This document shows positions 38,722 to 47,512 of a stretch of 64,000 bases of DNA, piece after piece (positions within the stretch are counted from its first letter, which is position 1; each line of letters begins with the position of its first letter). The notes beneath the pieces were generated by a model that was given only the letters and a program-made list of their open reading frames with translations, was not told the DNA's origin and did no database searches. This stretch comes from Curtobacterium pusillum. Its GTDB lineage: Bacteria; Actinomycetota; Actinomycetes; Actinomycetales; Microbacteriaceae. Where the stretch lies: assembly GCF_007673235.1 (NCBI RefSeq), contig NZ_VDZH01000001.1:45162-109161 (forward strand). Reading direction: 5' to 3'. A program made the translations under genes and the position numbers.

Positions 38722-40752
38722 TCAGGCGATCTCGAAGACGTGGATCCCCGGGCCGTACGCCGTGAAGACCTGCCCGGCCGGCCGGAGCCGCTCGTGGTCC
38801 CGGTGCTTCTCGCTCGACCACGCGAGGCGGTACCCGACCAGGTCCTCGCGCACGGGCAAGGTGATGTCGCGCGTGCGCCCGCTGCCGTGCACGACCACCA
38901 GGACCCGGTCGAACGGCTCGTGCTCTGGCGTCGACTCGGCGAAGTACTGCAGGGCGCGGTGGATGGGCTGGTCCCAGCCCTCGAGCGTCATCGGCTGCCC
39001 GTCCGGCCCGTACCAGGACATCCGCGAGGCTCCAGGTGTCTCCTGCCCCTCGACCCCGAAGCGCGTCGGCCGGAGCGCGGGGTGCGCCGCCCGGAGCCGC
39101 GCCAACGACGCGACGGCCGACGTCATGGCCTCGGCGTCCTCGTCGTCGGACCAGTCGACCGGGGTGAGGTCGTCCGACACCACGTACGCGTTGTTGTTCC
39201 CGTGCTGCGTGCGGCTGCGCTCATCACCGGCGGTCAACATGGGGACACCGGCGGAGAGCATGAGGGTCGCGGCGAGGTTCCGCATCGACCGCCCGCGGGC
39301 CGCGCGGACCCCCCGGTCGGCGGTGTCGCCCTCGATCCCGTGGTTGAACGAGCGGTTGTCGTTCGAGCCGTCGCGGTTCTCCTCGCCGTTCGCCTCGTTG
39401 TGCTTGCCGTCGTACGACACCAGGTCGAGCAGGGTGAAGCCGTCGTGGGCGGTGACGAAGTTGATGCCGGCGAGCGGTCCGCGTGCCGTGTCGAAGAGAC
39501 TCCTCGATCCCGTCAACGCATCAGCCAGCCGGCCGATGCCGTGCGCCGGGGCACCGTTCCGGCGTTCCTCGGCGATGTCGGTGAGCCAGAACTGCCGCAC
39601 GGTGTTCCGGAAGCCGTCGTTCCACTCGCTCGTGCGGGTGCCGAACGATCCGGTCTTCCAGCCGTCGGGTCCGACGTCCCACGGCTCGGCGATGATGAGC
39701 GTGTCCCGCAGGTCCGGGTGGTTCCGGATCCGGTCGAGCAGCGGGTGCGCCGGGTCGAACACGTGGTCGGCATCCCGGCCGAGCGCTGCCATGAGGTCGA
39801 AGCGGAAGCCGTCGACCTGCACGTCCCGTGCCCAGTACCGCAGGCTGTCGACGATCAGGTCGGCCGTGGCCTCGACCGAGGTGTCGAGCGTGTTCCCGCA
39901 GCCGGTCGTGTCGTAGTAGGCCGCCGGCTCGCCGTCCGGAAGGCTCGCCCACCGGTACCGGTTCGCCCCGTCGATGCCCCGCAGCGAGCTCGTGGGGCCG
40001 CCGAGTCCTTCCTCGGCGGTGTGGTTGTAGACGACGTCGAGCACGACCTGGATCCCGGCAGCGTGCAGCAGCCGGACCATGCCCTTGAACTCGCGGAGCA
40101 CCGCCGACGCGCCCTCGGCACGCGCGCCGGGGGAGGCGTGGGCGGTGTGCGGCGCGAAGAAGCCGAGGGTGTTGTAGCCCCAGGCGTTCTCGCGTCCGGC
40201 GTCCCGCAGCCACCGCTCGGTGTCGAACGCGTGCACCGGCAGGAGCTCGAGCGTGGTCACACCGATCCGGTGCAGGTGCGCGATGGTGCTCTCGTGCGCG
40301 ATGCCGGCGTACGTGCCGCGGAGGTGCTCGGGGACGGCGGGGTTCGCGGCCGTCAGGGTCCGGACGTTCGCCTCGTACACGACGGTCCGGTCGAGCGGCG
40401 TCGTCGGCTTGACCACCCCGCCCCAGTCGAACGCGTCGTCGACCACCACGCCCGTCCACCGCGAGTCCGCACCACGGACGATCCCGCGGGCGTACGGGTC
40501 GAGCAGCGGACGGGTGGGATCGAACGCGTGCCGCGGGCCGGCCGGTCCGTCGACGAGCAGGTGGTAGGTGTCGCCCGCCTCGACACCGGGGACCTCGCCG
40601 CTCCAGACGTCGCCGGACTGCGTCAACGGGACGGTCCCGCGGCCGTCGACCACGACCGACACGGCCGTCGCCGAGGCGGAGCGGACCGAGAACCGCGGGA
40701 CACCGGCCCCCAGGGTGAACCCCTGGGTCTCGTCGATCGCGGTCTCGTGCAT
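38722..40752 (-). CDS. glgX: Glycogen debranching enzyme
   Basis: 676 aa from ATG 40752 (678 from GTG 40758). N-terminal CBM48 domain, then GH13_11 features: VYEANVRTLTAANP, DVVYNHTAEEG, VDGFRFDLMAALG (nucleophile Asp), LIIAEPWDVG (Glu) and NFVTAHDGFTLLDLV. It hydrolyses alpha-1,6 branches left after phosphorylase. I prefer the ATG because a TACCCT box ends 7 nt before it, leaving no leader. The repeat-filled 270-nt gap to glgE means they are probably transcribed separately. Confidence 0.94.
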   Translation of the reverse strand: MHETAIDETQGFTLGAGVPRFSVRSASATAVSVVVDGRGTVPLTQSGDVWSGEVPGVEAGDTYHLLVDGPAGPRHAFDPTRPLLDPYARGIVRGADSRWTGVVVDDAFDWGGVVKPTTPLDRTVVYEANVRTLTAANPAVPEHLRGTYAGIAHESTIAHLHRIGVTTLELLPVHAFDTERWLRDAGRENAWGYNTLGFFAPHTAHASPGARAEGASAVLREFKGMVRLLHAAGIQVVLDVVYNHTAEEGLGGPTSSLRGIDGANRYRWASLPDGEPAAYYDTTGCGNTLDTSVEATADLIVDSLRYWARDVQVDGFRFDLMAALGRDADHVFDPAHPLLDRIRNHPDLRDTLIIAEPWDVGPDGWKTGSFGTRTSEWNDGFRNTVRQFWLTDIAEERRNGAPAHGIGRLADALTGSRSLFDTARGPLAGINFVTAHDGFTLLDLVSYDGKHNEANGEENRDGSNDNRSFNHGIEGDTADRGVRAARGRSMRNLAATLMLSAGVPMLTAGDERSRTQHGNNNAYVVSDDLTPVDWSDDEDAEAMTSAVASLARLRAAHPALRPTRFGVEGQETPGASRMSWYGPDGQPMTLEGWDQPIHRALQYFAESTPEHEPFDRVLVVVHGSGRTRDITLPVREDLVGYRLAWSSEKHRDHERLRPAGQVFTAYGPGIHVFEIA

Positions 40753-40789
40753 GCCCACCAGGGTACGAGGACCCGCGGGTATCCTGGAA
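40753..40789. promoter_or_regulatory. Back-to-back promoters glgX / cysteine desulfurase
   Basis: Divergent -10-like boxes: TACCCT on the minus strand (40765-40760) and TATCCT on the plus strand (40780-40785), only 14 nt apart. Each sits next to the start codon of its gene. Confidence 0.55.
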
Positions 40790-40810
40790 ATGCTCGTTCA
40801 GGGGGTGCAG

Positions 40811-41974
40811 ATGCCGGTCTACCTCGACCACGCCGCGACGACGCCGATCCTGCCGGAGGCGCTCGCCGCGTTCACCGCTGCGCTCGGCACCGTCGGCAAC
40901 CCGTCGTCGATCCACAGCGCCGGGCAGCAGGCGAAGATGCTGCTCGAGGACGGCCGTGCCGCGGTCGCCGCCTCGCTCGACGCCGACCCGGTCGAGGTCG
41001 TGTTCACCTCGGGCGGCACAGAGAGCATCAACCTCGCGGTCAAGGGCATGTTCTGGGCGCGGCAGCAGGACCGGCCGCGGCCCCGCATCGTCGTGCCCGG
41101 CGGCGAGCACCACGCGACCGTCGACACGGTCGAGTGGCTCGAGCGCCACGAGGGCGCGGTCGTCGACGTGGTCCCGTTGGACGCGCAGGGTCGCGTGGAC
41201 CTCGCCGGCCTGGAGGCACGACTCGCCGACGCCTCGGACGTCGCCCTGGTCACGTTCCTGTGGGCGAACAACGAGGTGGGCACCATCCAGCCCGTGTCAC
41301 GGATCGTCGAGCTCGCGCACGCCGCGGGCGTGCCCGTGCACAGCGACGCGGTCGCCGCCTACGGGCAGGTGCCGGTGTCGTTCGCGGCCTCCGGCCTCGA
41401 CGCAATGAGCGTGTCCGCGCACAAGATCGGTGGTCCGGTGGGCATCGGCGCGCTCGTCCTCGGGCGGAAGGCCACGGTCGAGCCGCTCATCCACGGCGGG
41501 GGTCAGCAGCGCCAGGTGCGGAGCGGCACGCAGGACGCCCCGGCCGCTGCGTCGTTCGGTGTCGCGGCGGCGATGCCCCACGCGGACGTCCGGGCGCTGC
41601 GGGACCGACTCGTCGCCGGGGTCCGGGCCGCCGTGCCCTCGGCGGTGCTCATGGGGGACCCGGTCGACCGGCTGCCGGGCAACGCGCACTTCACGTTCCC
41701 GGGGTGCGAGGGCGACTCGCTGCTGTTCCTGCTCGACGCCGCCGGGGTGGCCGTGTCGACCGGTTCGGCGTGCCAGGCCGGCGTGCCCGAGGCCTCGCAC
41801 GTCCTGCTCGCGATGGGGCTGTCCGAGCAGGACGCCCGCGGAGCACTCCGGATCACGCTCGGGCACACCACGACCGACGCCGACGTCGACGCGTTCCTGG
41901 CTGCGCTGCCGGACGCGGTGGCGCGGGCGGGGGCCGCGGGGATGGCGTCGCGTGAACCGATCCTCGGACGCTAG
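40811..41974 (+). CDS. Cysteine desulfurase, IscS/NifS type
   Basis: 387 aa PLP enzyme taking sulfur from cysteine as a persulfide. MPVYLDHAATTPILPEAL, TSGGTESINLAVKG, GGEHHATVDT, the PLP lysine in SVSAHKIGGPVG and the catalytic Cys in STGSACQAG are present. I choose ATG 40811 with GGGGG upstream; ATG 40790 would give a short leaderless extension. In many actinobacteria this type precedes mnmA (tRNA 2-thiouridylation), but here a lipoprotein and prfB follow. Confidence 0.93.
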   Translation: MPVYLDHAATTPILPEALAAFTAALGTVGNPSSIHSAGQQAKMLLEDGRAAVAASLDADPVEVVFTSGGTESINLAVKGMFWARQQDRPRPRIVVPGGEHHATVDTVEWLERHEGAVVDVVPLDAQGRVDLAGLEARLADASDVALVTFLWANNEVGTIQPVSRIVELAHAAGVPVHSDAVAAYGQVPVSFAASGLDAMSVSAHKIGGPVGIGALVLGRKATVEPLIHGGGQQRQVRSGTQDAPAAASFGVAAAMPHADVRALRDRLVAGVRAAVPSAVLMGDPVDRLPGNAHFTFPGCEGDSLLFLLDAAGVAVSTGSACQAGVPEASHVLLAMGLSEQDARGALRITLGHTTTDADVDAFLAALPDAVARAGAAGMASREPILGR

Positions 41975-42437
41975 GCCGCGCGCTGTGTCCCTCCGCGTGT
42001 CCGCCGCCGTGCTGCTGGCCGTGCTCGTCGGGACGACGGTGGCCGGCTGCGTCGCCGCCGGCCCGCGCGACGGCTTCCTCACGCTGTCGGGGTCGGATGC
42101 GACCGAGCCGCCGACGTGCACGGTCGCTGCGCCGGTGAGCGTCGAGACGCTGGACGGCACGGATCTGCAGTCGTGCCTGCCGTTGGGCCAGGAACTCGTG
42201 TTCCCGGACGGGTACCGGGAGATGCTCGGCGAGACGTCGGGCAGTTCCGCCAGCGCTCCCGGTGCGGGGTTCGTGTACAACTGGGTCTCCGTCGGACGAT
42301 GGGGCCTCGTGGCTGCCCGGGCGTCGGACGACTGCTCGGACGTGCAGGAGTGGGGGCACCCGGAGGCGCTCCGACGTGTCCACGAGGCGTTCGGCGCCGA
42401 CTGGGCGTGCGACGACGCGACCGCGTCTGCCCGGTGA
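41952..42437 (+). CDS. Small lipoprotein of unknown function
   Basis: 161 aa from GTG 41952. A basic start, then [20 protein letters not shown], a clear signal peptide with lipobox VAGC. The mature part has four further Cys (for example TCTVAA, DLQSC, DDCSDV, DWACDD), suggesting two disulfides. It overlaps the desulfurase end by 23 nt; the alternative start GTG 41985 lies after that stop. Function not recognised. Confidence 0.7.
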   Translation: MNRSSDARPRAVSLRVSAAVLLAVLVGTTVAGCVAAGPRDGFLTLSGSDATEPPTCTVAAPVSVETLDGTDLQSCLPLGQELVFPDGYREMLGETSGSSASAPGAGFVYNWVSVGRWGLVAARASDDCSDVQEWGHPEALRRVHEAFGADWACDDATASAR

Positions 42438-42447
42438 CCGGCGTGGC

Positions 42448-42467
42448 GGAGGCGAGCCGCGCCTCCA
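42448..42467. repeat. Degenerate palindromic repeat remnant
   Basis: GGAGGCGAGCCGCGCCTCC keeps the core of the palindrome family but not its outer arms. It lies just after the lipoprotein stop. Confidence 0.5.
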
Positions 42468-42496
42468 GGCGGTCAGCCATGTGGAACGCACGCCGG

Positions 42497-42510
42497 TAGG
42501 ATCGGTGACC
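42497..42510 (+). promoter_or_regulatory. TAGGAT box before prfB
   Basis: TAGGAT at 42497-42502 ends 8 nt before the ATG and no ribosome site is present, so the message is probably leaderless. Confidence 0.5.
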
Positions 42511-43620
42511 ATGGTCGAACTGGACTTCACCGAGCAGATCTCCGCCCTCCGCGAGACCTTCGGCAACATCCGCTCGGTGGTCGACGTCGACCGCCTGCAG
42601 CGCGAGATCGCCGACCTCAGCGAGCAGGCCGGGGCCCAGGACCTCTGGGACGACGTCGAGCACGCGCAGCAGGTGACGAGCGCGCTCTCCCACCGGCAGT
42701 CGGAGCTGAAGAAGGTCAACGACACCGAGCGGCGCATCGACGACCTCGAGGTGCTGGTCGAGATGGCGAACGAGGCCGACGACCAGGAGTCCGCCGACGA
42801 GGCCGCCGCTGAGCTCAAGGCGATCCAGAAGACCATGGGCGACCTCGAGGTGCAGACGCTCCTCGACGGCGAGTACGACGACCGTCCCGCGGTCATCACG
42901 ATCCGTGCTGGTGCCGGTGGCGTCGACGCCGCGGACTTCGCCGAGATGCTGCTGCGCATGTACCTCCGCTACGCCGAGCAGCACGGCTACAAGACGACCG
43001 TGATGGACACCTCCTACGCGGAAGAAGCGGGCATCAAGTCCGCCACGTTCGAGGTCGACGCGCCGCACGCGTTCGGCACCCTGTCAGTCGAGGCCGGCAC
43101 CCACCGACTCGTCCGGATGTCGCCGTTCGGTGCAGCGGGCAAGCGCCAGACGTCGTTCGCCGCGGTCGAGGTCATCCCGCTCATGCCGGAGACCGCCGTC
43201 ATCGACATCCCGGAGAACGACATCCGCGTCGACGTCTTCCGTTCCTCCGGCCCCGGCGGCCAGTCGGTCAACACGACGGACTCCGCGGTCCGCCTGACCC
43301 ACATCCCGACCGGCACCGTCGTCTCGATGCAGAACGAGAAGTCGCAGATCCAGAACCGTGCCGCCGCCATGCGCGTGCTGCAGTCGCGACTCCTGCTCCT
43401 GAAGAAGGAAGAGGAGAACGCGAAGAAGAAGGAGCTCGCCGGCAACATCACGGCGAGCTGGGGCGACCAGATCCGTTCCTACGTCCTTGCGCCGTACCAG
43501 ATGGTGAAGGACCTCCGGACCGAGCACGAGGTGAACAACCCCTCAGCCGTGTTCGACGGTGACCTCGACGGGTTCATCAACGCGGGCATCCGCTGGCGCA
43601 AGCAGTCGGTCGATTCCTGA
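42511..43620 (+). CDS. prfB: Peptide chain release factor 2
   Basis: 369 aa. Contains the stop-codon-reading SPF ([16 protein letters not shown]) and the GGQ motif ([14 protein letters not shown]), so it is RF2, which reads UGA and UAA. Unlike E. coli and many others, the frame near codon 26 is uninterrupted, so the autoregulatory +1 frameshift is absent here. It precedes ftsEX-smpB-ssrA, an arrangement linked to translation termination and rescue. Confidence 0.97.
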   Translation: MVELDFTEQISALRETFGNIRSVVDVDRLQREIADLSEQAGAQDLWDDVEHAQQVTSALSHRQSELKKVNDTERRIDDLEVLVEMANEADDQESADEAAAELKAIQKTMGDLEVQTLLDGEYDDRPAVITIRAGAGGVDAADFAEMLLRMYLRYAEQHGYKTTVMDTSYAEEAGIKSATFEVDAPHAFGTLSVEAGTHRLVRMSPFGAAGKRQTSFAAVEVIPLMPETAVIDIPENDIRVDVFRSSGPGGQSVNTTDSAVRLTHIPTGTVVSMQNEKSQIQNRAAAMRVLQSRLLLLKKEEENAKKKELAGNITASWGDQIRSYVLAPYQMVKDLRTEHEVNNPSAVFDGDLDGFINAGIRWRKQSVDS

Positions 43621-43634
43621 GCCGCGCGCCTCGG

Positions 43635-43662
43635 TTGATTTCCTGGCGGGGCGACCTACCCT
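43635..43662 (+). promoter_or_regulatory. Promoter of ftsE
   Basis: TTGATT (43635-43640) and TACCCT (43657-43662) with a 16-nt spacer, the most complete promoter seen in the window. The box ends 9 nt before the ATG; no ribosome site. Confidence 0.65.
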
Positions 43663-43671
43663 GATCCGGTC

Positions 43672-44430
43672 ATGATCAAATTCGACCAGGTCACCAAGGT
43701 GTACTCGGGCAACCCGAGTCCCGCGCTCGACGCCATCTCCCTCGAGATCCTCAAGGGGGAGTTCGTCTTCCTCGTGGGCGCGTCCGGGTCCGGCAAGTCC
43801 AGCTTCCTCCGCCTCGTGCTGAAGGAGGAGAAGCCGTCGCGCGGGCAGATCCACGTGCTCGGACAGCGTCTGGGCGCCCTGTCGTCGCGCAAGGTCCCGT
43901 ACTTCCGCCGCAACCTCGGCGTGGTCTTCCAGGACTTCCGGCTCCTCCCGAACAAGAACGTCTTCGACAACGTCGCGTTCTCGCTGCAGGTGATCGGCAA
44001 GAGCAAGGGCTTCATCAGCGAGGCCGTCACCGACGTGCTCAAGCTCGTGGGCCTGGCCGGCAAGGCGACCCGCATGCCGCACGAGCTCTCCGGTGGTGAA
44101 CAGCAGCGTGTCGCGATCGCCCGCGCGGTGGTCAACAAGCCGGCGATCCTGCTCGCCGACGAGCCGACCGGAAACCTCGACCCGACGACCTCGGCCGGCA
44201 TCATGGCGCTCCTCGAACGCATCAACCAGGGAGGCACCACCGTGCTCATGGCGACCCACGACGCCAGCATCGTGAACCAGATGCAGCGCCGCGTCATCGA
44301 GCTCTCGAACGGGACCATCCTGCGCGACGAGCAGTCGGGTGGTTACCAGACCCAGGCGGTGCCGATCCAGCGCGGTGGTGGCGTCTCGAACACCACCGGC
44401 ATCCAGACCATCCCGGGGATCATCCGATGA
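43672..44430 (+). CDS. ftsE: Cell division ATP-binding protein FtsE
   Basis: 252 aa ABC ATPase: Walker [10 protein letters not shown]-loop FQDFRLLPN, signature LSGGEQQR, Walker [11 protein letters not shown]-loop ATHD. With FtsX it controls peptidoglycan hydrolases at the septum and pole. There are about 30 residues more than usual at the C-terminus (Gln/Gly/Thr-rich). The stop overlaps ftsX by 4 nt. Confidence 0.96.
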   Translation: MIKFDQVTKVYSGNPSPALDAISLEILKGEFVFLVGASGSGKSSFLRLVLKEEKPSRGQIHVLGQRLGALSSRKVPYFRRNLGVVFQDFRLLPNKNVFDNVAFSLQVIGKSKGFISEAVTDVLKLVGLAGKATRMPHELSGGEQQRVAIARAVVNKPAILLADEPTGNLDPTTSAGIMALLERINQGGTTVLMATHDASIVNQMQRRVIELSNGTILRDEQSGGYQTQAVPIQRGGGVSNTTGIQTIPGIIR

Positions 44431-45341
44431 GGCTCGGGCTCGTCATGTCCGAGGTCGGCTCGGGCCTGCGGCGCAACGCGTCCATGGTGGTGTCCGTCGT
44501 CCTCGTGACCTTCATCTCGCTGACCTTCGTCGGCACCGCGATCCTGCTCCAGATGCAGATCAACCAGATGAAGGGGTACTGGTACGACCGGGCGCAGGTC
44601 GCGGTGTACCTCTGCACCGACACCGACACCACCGGCAACTGCACCGGCGCCAAGGCCACCGACGACCAGCGGCAGCAGGTGCAGGCGCAGCTCGATTCCT
44701 CGACCCTCAAGCCGTACATCGAGAAGACGTACTACGAGGACCAGGACCAGGCGTACGACCGCTTCAAGCAGCAGTTCAAGGACTCTCCCGCCACGGAGTT
44801 CGTCAAGCCCGAGTACCTCAACGAGACCTTCTGGGTGAACCTGAAGAACCCGTCCCAGGCGGACGTGCTCGTCGAGAGCCTGTCGAAGGTCGCCGGCGTG
44901 CAGAGCGTCGTGGACCAGCGCGGGTACCTGCAACCGATCTTCAACCTGCTCAACGCGTCGTCGTACACGGCGATCGGCATCGCGTCGCTGATGCTCATCG
45001 CGGCCGTGCTGCTCATCGCGACGACGATCCGCCTGTCGGCCTTCAGCCGAAGGCGGGAGCTCGGCATCATGCGCCTCGTCGGGGCGTCGAACCGGTTCAT
45101 CCAGACACCGTTCGTGCTCGAGGGGGTGATCGCCGCGGCCATCGGGGCGGTCCTCGCGGGCGGGGCGATCGTCGCCGTGGTGTGGTTCTTCGTCCGGAAC
45201 TACCTGGCGCAGCGGTTCTCCGGCACGGCGTTCATCGGGATGGGGGACGCGGCGGTCGTGGTCCCGGCGGTGATCGTCATCGGCATCGTCCTGGCGGGGC
45301 TGTCCGCCTTCGTGGCGATCCGCCGGTACCTCAAGGTCTGA
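44427..45341 (+). CDS. ftsX: Cell division protein FtsX
   Basis: 304 aa. TM1 near residues 20-42, a large extracellular domain (about 45-180) with two Cys, [10 protein letters not shown], as in mycobacterial FtsX, then three TMs. [24 protein letters not shown] is the conserved cytosolic coupling loop. Partner of FtsE; in mycobacteria the extracellular domain binds RipC. ATG overlaps the ftsE stop. Confidence 0.96.
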   Translation: MRLGLVMSEVGSGLRRNASMVVSVVLVTFISLTFVGTAILLQMQINQMKGYWYDRAQVAVYLCTDTDTTGNCTGAKATDDQRQQVQAQLDSSTLKPYIEKTYYEDQDQAYDRFKQQFKDSPATEFVKPEYLNETFWVNLKNPSQADVLVESLSKVAGVQSVVDQRGYLQPIFNLLNASSYTAIGIASLMLIAAVLLIATTIRLSAFSRRRELGIMRLVGASNRFIQTPFVLEGVIAAAIGAVLAGGAIVAVVWFFVRNYLAQRFSGTAFIGMGDAAVVVPAVIVIGIVLAGLSAFVAIRRYLKV

Positions 45342-45494
45342 CGCGCGGCCGCGTCGGCCCGCGCGGTCGTGTTCGCTCGGCACGGTCTGATGCCTGGTCG
45401 CGTGTGCGGCGCGCCGGGAAGGTGCGCCGTACGCCGTGCGTTCGGTAGTCTGTAGGGCTGCGCATCCGCAGCGACCGCCCGGGAGGAGACACGC

Positions 45495-45971
45495 ATGGCG
45501 AAGGAACGCGGCGAGAAGATCGTGGCGACGAACCGTCGCGCGCGTCACGACTACCTGATCGAGGACACGTACGAGGCCGGCATGGTCCTGTCCGGCACCG
45601 AGGTGAAGTCCCTCCGTGAGGGGCGCGCGTCGCTCGTCGACGGGTACGCCTTCATCGACGGCGGCGAAGCCTGGCTCGACGCCGTGCACATCCCCGAGTA
45701 CACCGAGGGCACGTGGAACAACCATGCGCCGCGGCGGAAGCGGAAGCTGCTCCTCCACAAGCAGCAGATCGTGAAGATCTCGCACAAGACGGCCCAGGGT
45801 GGCTACACGCTCGTGCCGCTGCAGATCTACTTCCACGACGGCCGGGCCAAGGTGGAGATCGCGGTCGCGAAGGGCAAGCGTGAGTTCGACAAGCGCCAGG
45901 CCCTGCGCGAGAAGACCGACAAGCGCGAGGCCGAGCGGGCCATGCGCACCCGGAACCGCGTCGGCGAGTAG
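45495..45971 (+). CDS. smpB: SsrA-binding protein
   Basis: 158 aa. [29 protein letters not shown] is the SmpB core. The basic C-terminal tail, which reads the empty A site in trans-translation, is present ([23 protein letters not shown]). Strong AGGAG site. It stands directly before its RNA partner ssrA. Confidence 0.97.
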   Translation: MAKERGEKIVATNRRARHDYLIEDTYEAGMVLSGTEVKSLREGRASLVDGYAFIDGGEAWLDAVHIPEYTEGTWNNHAPRRKRKLLLHKQQIVKISHKTAQGGYTLVPLQIYFHDGRAKVEIAVAKGKREFDKRQALREKTDKREAERAMRTRNRVGE

Positions 45972-45991
45972 CGCTGATCGGTCTCGGTCGG

Positions 45992-45997
45992 TAGACT
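45992..45997 (+). promoter_or_regulatory. TAGACT -10 box of ssrA
   Basis: TAGACT about 70 nt upstream of the mature tmRNA end; the stretch between would be removed by RNase P. Confidence 0.5.
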
Positions 45998-46066
45998 GAG
46001 GGACTGCTCCGAACGGGGCATTGGCAACTCAACAGCGTGACAGCGGCTCGCACGTCCGGCCCGCAT

Positions 46067-46444
46067 GGGGATGATCGGTTTCGACATTGCCTGTGTGCCG
46101 ACGGGAAGCGGGCCGAGGACCCACGGTTATCTCGTTAACGATCCGTGGAAACCAACAAGTGCCAATTCCAAGCGCACTGACTTCGCTCTCGCTGCGTAAG
46201 CAGCCCAGCACATGAAGTCCGTCGGCCAGGTGATCGTCTTCTAACCTGAGTTCCGGCGTCATCCAGAGGACTTGCTGCACGGTTGCGCCTCAGGGCCGTG
46301 CGGGACTTGCACTGAGACTGGGCCCGTCGTCCTAGAAGCCGGTAGCAAAGGACGGGGCCGAGCAGAACGAACCATCCGGATACGCCCGTAGAAGACGTCG
46401 AATTGCAGCGATGGACGGGGGTTCGATTCCCCCCATCTCCACCA
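46067..46444 (+). ncRNA. ssrA: tmRNA (transfer-messenger RNA)
   Basis: The 5' end GGGGATGATCGGTTTCGACA and 3' end GGTTCGATTCCCCCCATCTCC-ACCA are the tmRNA signatures: GGGGATG pairs with CATCTCC to make the acceptor stem, and a T-arm with GTTCGATTC precedes CCA, which is encoded. The tag frame is 46161-46199, GCC...TAA, encoding ANSKRTDFALAA; the ending ALAA marks stalled products for proteolysis. Length 378 nt. It rescues stalled ribosomes with SmpB. Confidence 0.97.
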
Positions 46445-46483
46445 TTCGCCGAACGCCGAGCCGCTGTCACGCTGACGCCACAC

Positions 46484-46525
46484 CGAACGCCCCGACGCCG
46501 TCCCTGGATGGTCTCGGGGCGTTCG
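46484..46525 (+). terminator. Hairpin after ssrA
   Basis: CGAACGCCCCGA and TCGGGGCGTTCG form a perfect 12-bp stem with an 18-nt loop. No T-tract follows, so it may act as a terminator or a processing barrier. Confidence 0.6.
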
Positions 46526-46606
46526 CTGTTCCGCCACCCGCGCGGACTACGATCCGGGTCAGGTGCGGGAACTCGCCCGCGCTGATCCCGAACGAGAGGT
46601 CCACGC

Positions 46607-47386
46607 GTGGTGCAGGAGATCGCGATCCGAGTCCGTCTGCGAGAGCAGGAGCGAGTGGTGCTCGCCGACTACGAGCGGGCGGTCGCCTCAGTCGCGACGG
46701 TCGCTGCGTTGGCCGCATGGCTCCCGACGCCGGACGCCCGGTTGGTCATCCGCGGGCGCGGGGCCGAGCCGGTGCGTCTCGAGACGGTGACCTACGGGTC
46801 CGTGATCGAGATGCTCGTCGTGCTCGACCAGCGGTCACCGGCGGTGGAGCGGGGAGCCGCTGCCATCGCGGCGCTCGTCGAGTCGGTGCGGCACGAGCAC
46901 GTCGAGGACGACGTCGCCGGGGTCGCCGGCGAGCTCGACCGACTGGACCGGTCGGCGCCCCGCGGGCGGTCGGTGGTGGAGCGGACGCTGCGGGCGTTCC
47001 TCGAGGGCGCGCGGGCGGACGTCCTCGCCAGGAAGACCACGACCCGGGTGCGGGCGGCGCAGGCGCTCCTGCGTCTCGCCGAGGATGGGGCATCGCTCGT
47101 CGTCGAGCGGGTGGACGATGCACTCGCGCCGGTGGTCGAGGAGCACGCGGTCGACGTCCTCACCGACACGGGCAGCGCGGTCGTCGTCGAGCCCGTGGAC
47201 GGCATCGGGTCGCCGGAGCAGGAGCCCGAGCCGGAGCCGGAGCCCGAGCCGGAGAAGGCGTCGAAGAAGGCTGGCAAGAAGAAGTCCGACAAGAAGAAGT
47301 CGTCCGACAAGAAGAAGAGCAAGAAGGACGACGGCAAGAAGAAGGCGAAGAAGGACGACGGCGGGAAGAAGGCGAAGAAGAAGTAG
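46607..47386 (+). CDS. Unknown protein with PEPE and Lys-rich tail
   Basis: 259 aa. Residues 1-195 are a soluble, mainly helical domain without a recognised motif (VVQEIAIRVRLREQERVVL at the start). Then a (PE)n segment from about residue 205 and a tail of Lys-Lys-x repeats with Ser, Asp and Gly (about 50 aa) similar to histone-H1-like tails. The tail would bind nucleic acid or anionic surfaces. It stands alone after ssrA; GTG start. Function unknown. Confidence 0.7.
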   Translation: MVQEIAIRVRLREQERVVLADYERAVASVATVAALAAWLPTPDARLVIRGRGAEPVRLETVTYGSVIEMLVVLDQRSPAVERGAAAIAALVESVRHEHVEDDVAGVAGELDRLDRSAPRGRSVVERTLRAFLEGARADVLARKTTTRVRAAQALLRLAEDGASLVVERVDDALAPVVEEHAVDVLTDTGSAVVVEPVDGIGSPEQEPEPEPEPEPEKASKKAGKKKSDKKKSSDKKKSKKDDGKKKAKKDDGGKKAKKK

Positions 47387-47416
47387 CCTGAGTGCTTGTA
47401 CAGCACATTTGTTTCC

Positions 47417-47431
47417 ATTGTGTTAAACAAT
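47417..47431. promoter_or_regulatory. Putative operator ATTGT-N5-ACAAT
   Basis: Perfect 5-bp inverted repeat ATTGT-gttaa-ACAAT about 80 nt upstream of the permease, in an unusually AT-rich patch. A one-turn palindrome of this kind fits a dimeric repressor. Confidence 0.45.
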
Positions 47432-47460
47432 CCGGCGAAAGTGCTGTCACGGTGCCAGAG

Positions 47461-47501
47461 TCGATGAGCGCGGCCCCCGTTCGCGGGACTGCGCTCATCG
47501 A
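47461..47501 (+). promoter_or_regulatory. Hairpin abutting the ribosome site of the permease gene
   Basis: TCGATGAGCGC and GCGCTCATCGA are perfect 11-bp arms, with CCCCG/CGGGG-like pairing in the loop. The stem ends one base before the AGGAG site at 47503-47507, so folding could affect translation. Confidence 0.65.
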
Positions 47502-47512
47502 CAGGAGCAACA

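Noticed and set aside
46067-46620. A prophage or island integrated at the tmRNA 3' end
   Set aside because: No integrase, no repeat of the tmRNA 3' end downstream, and ordinary flanking genes.
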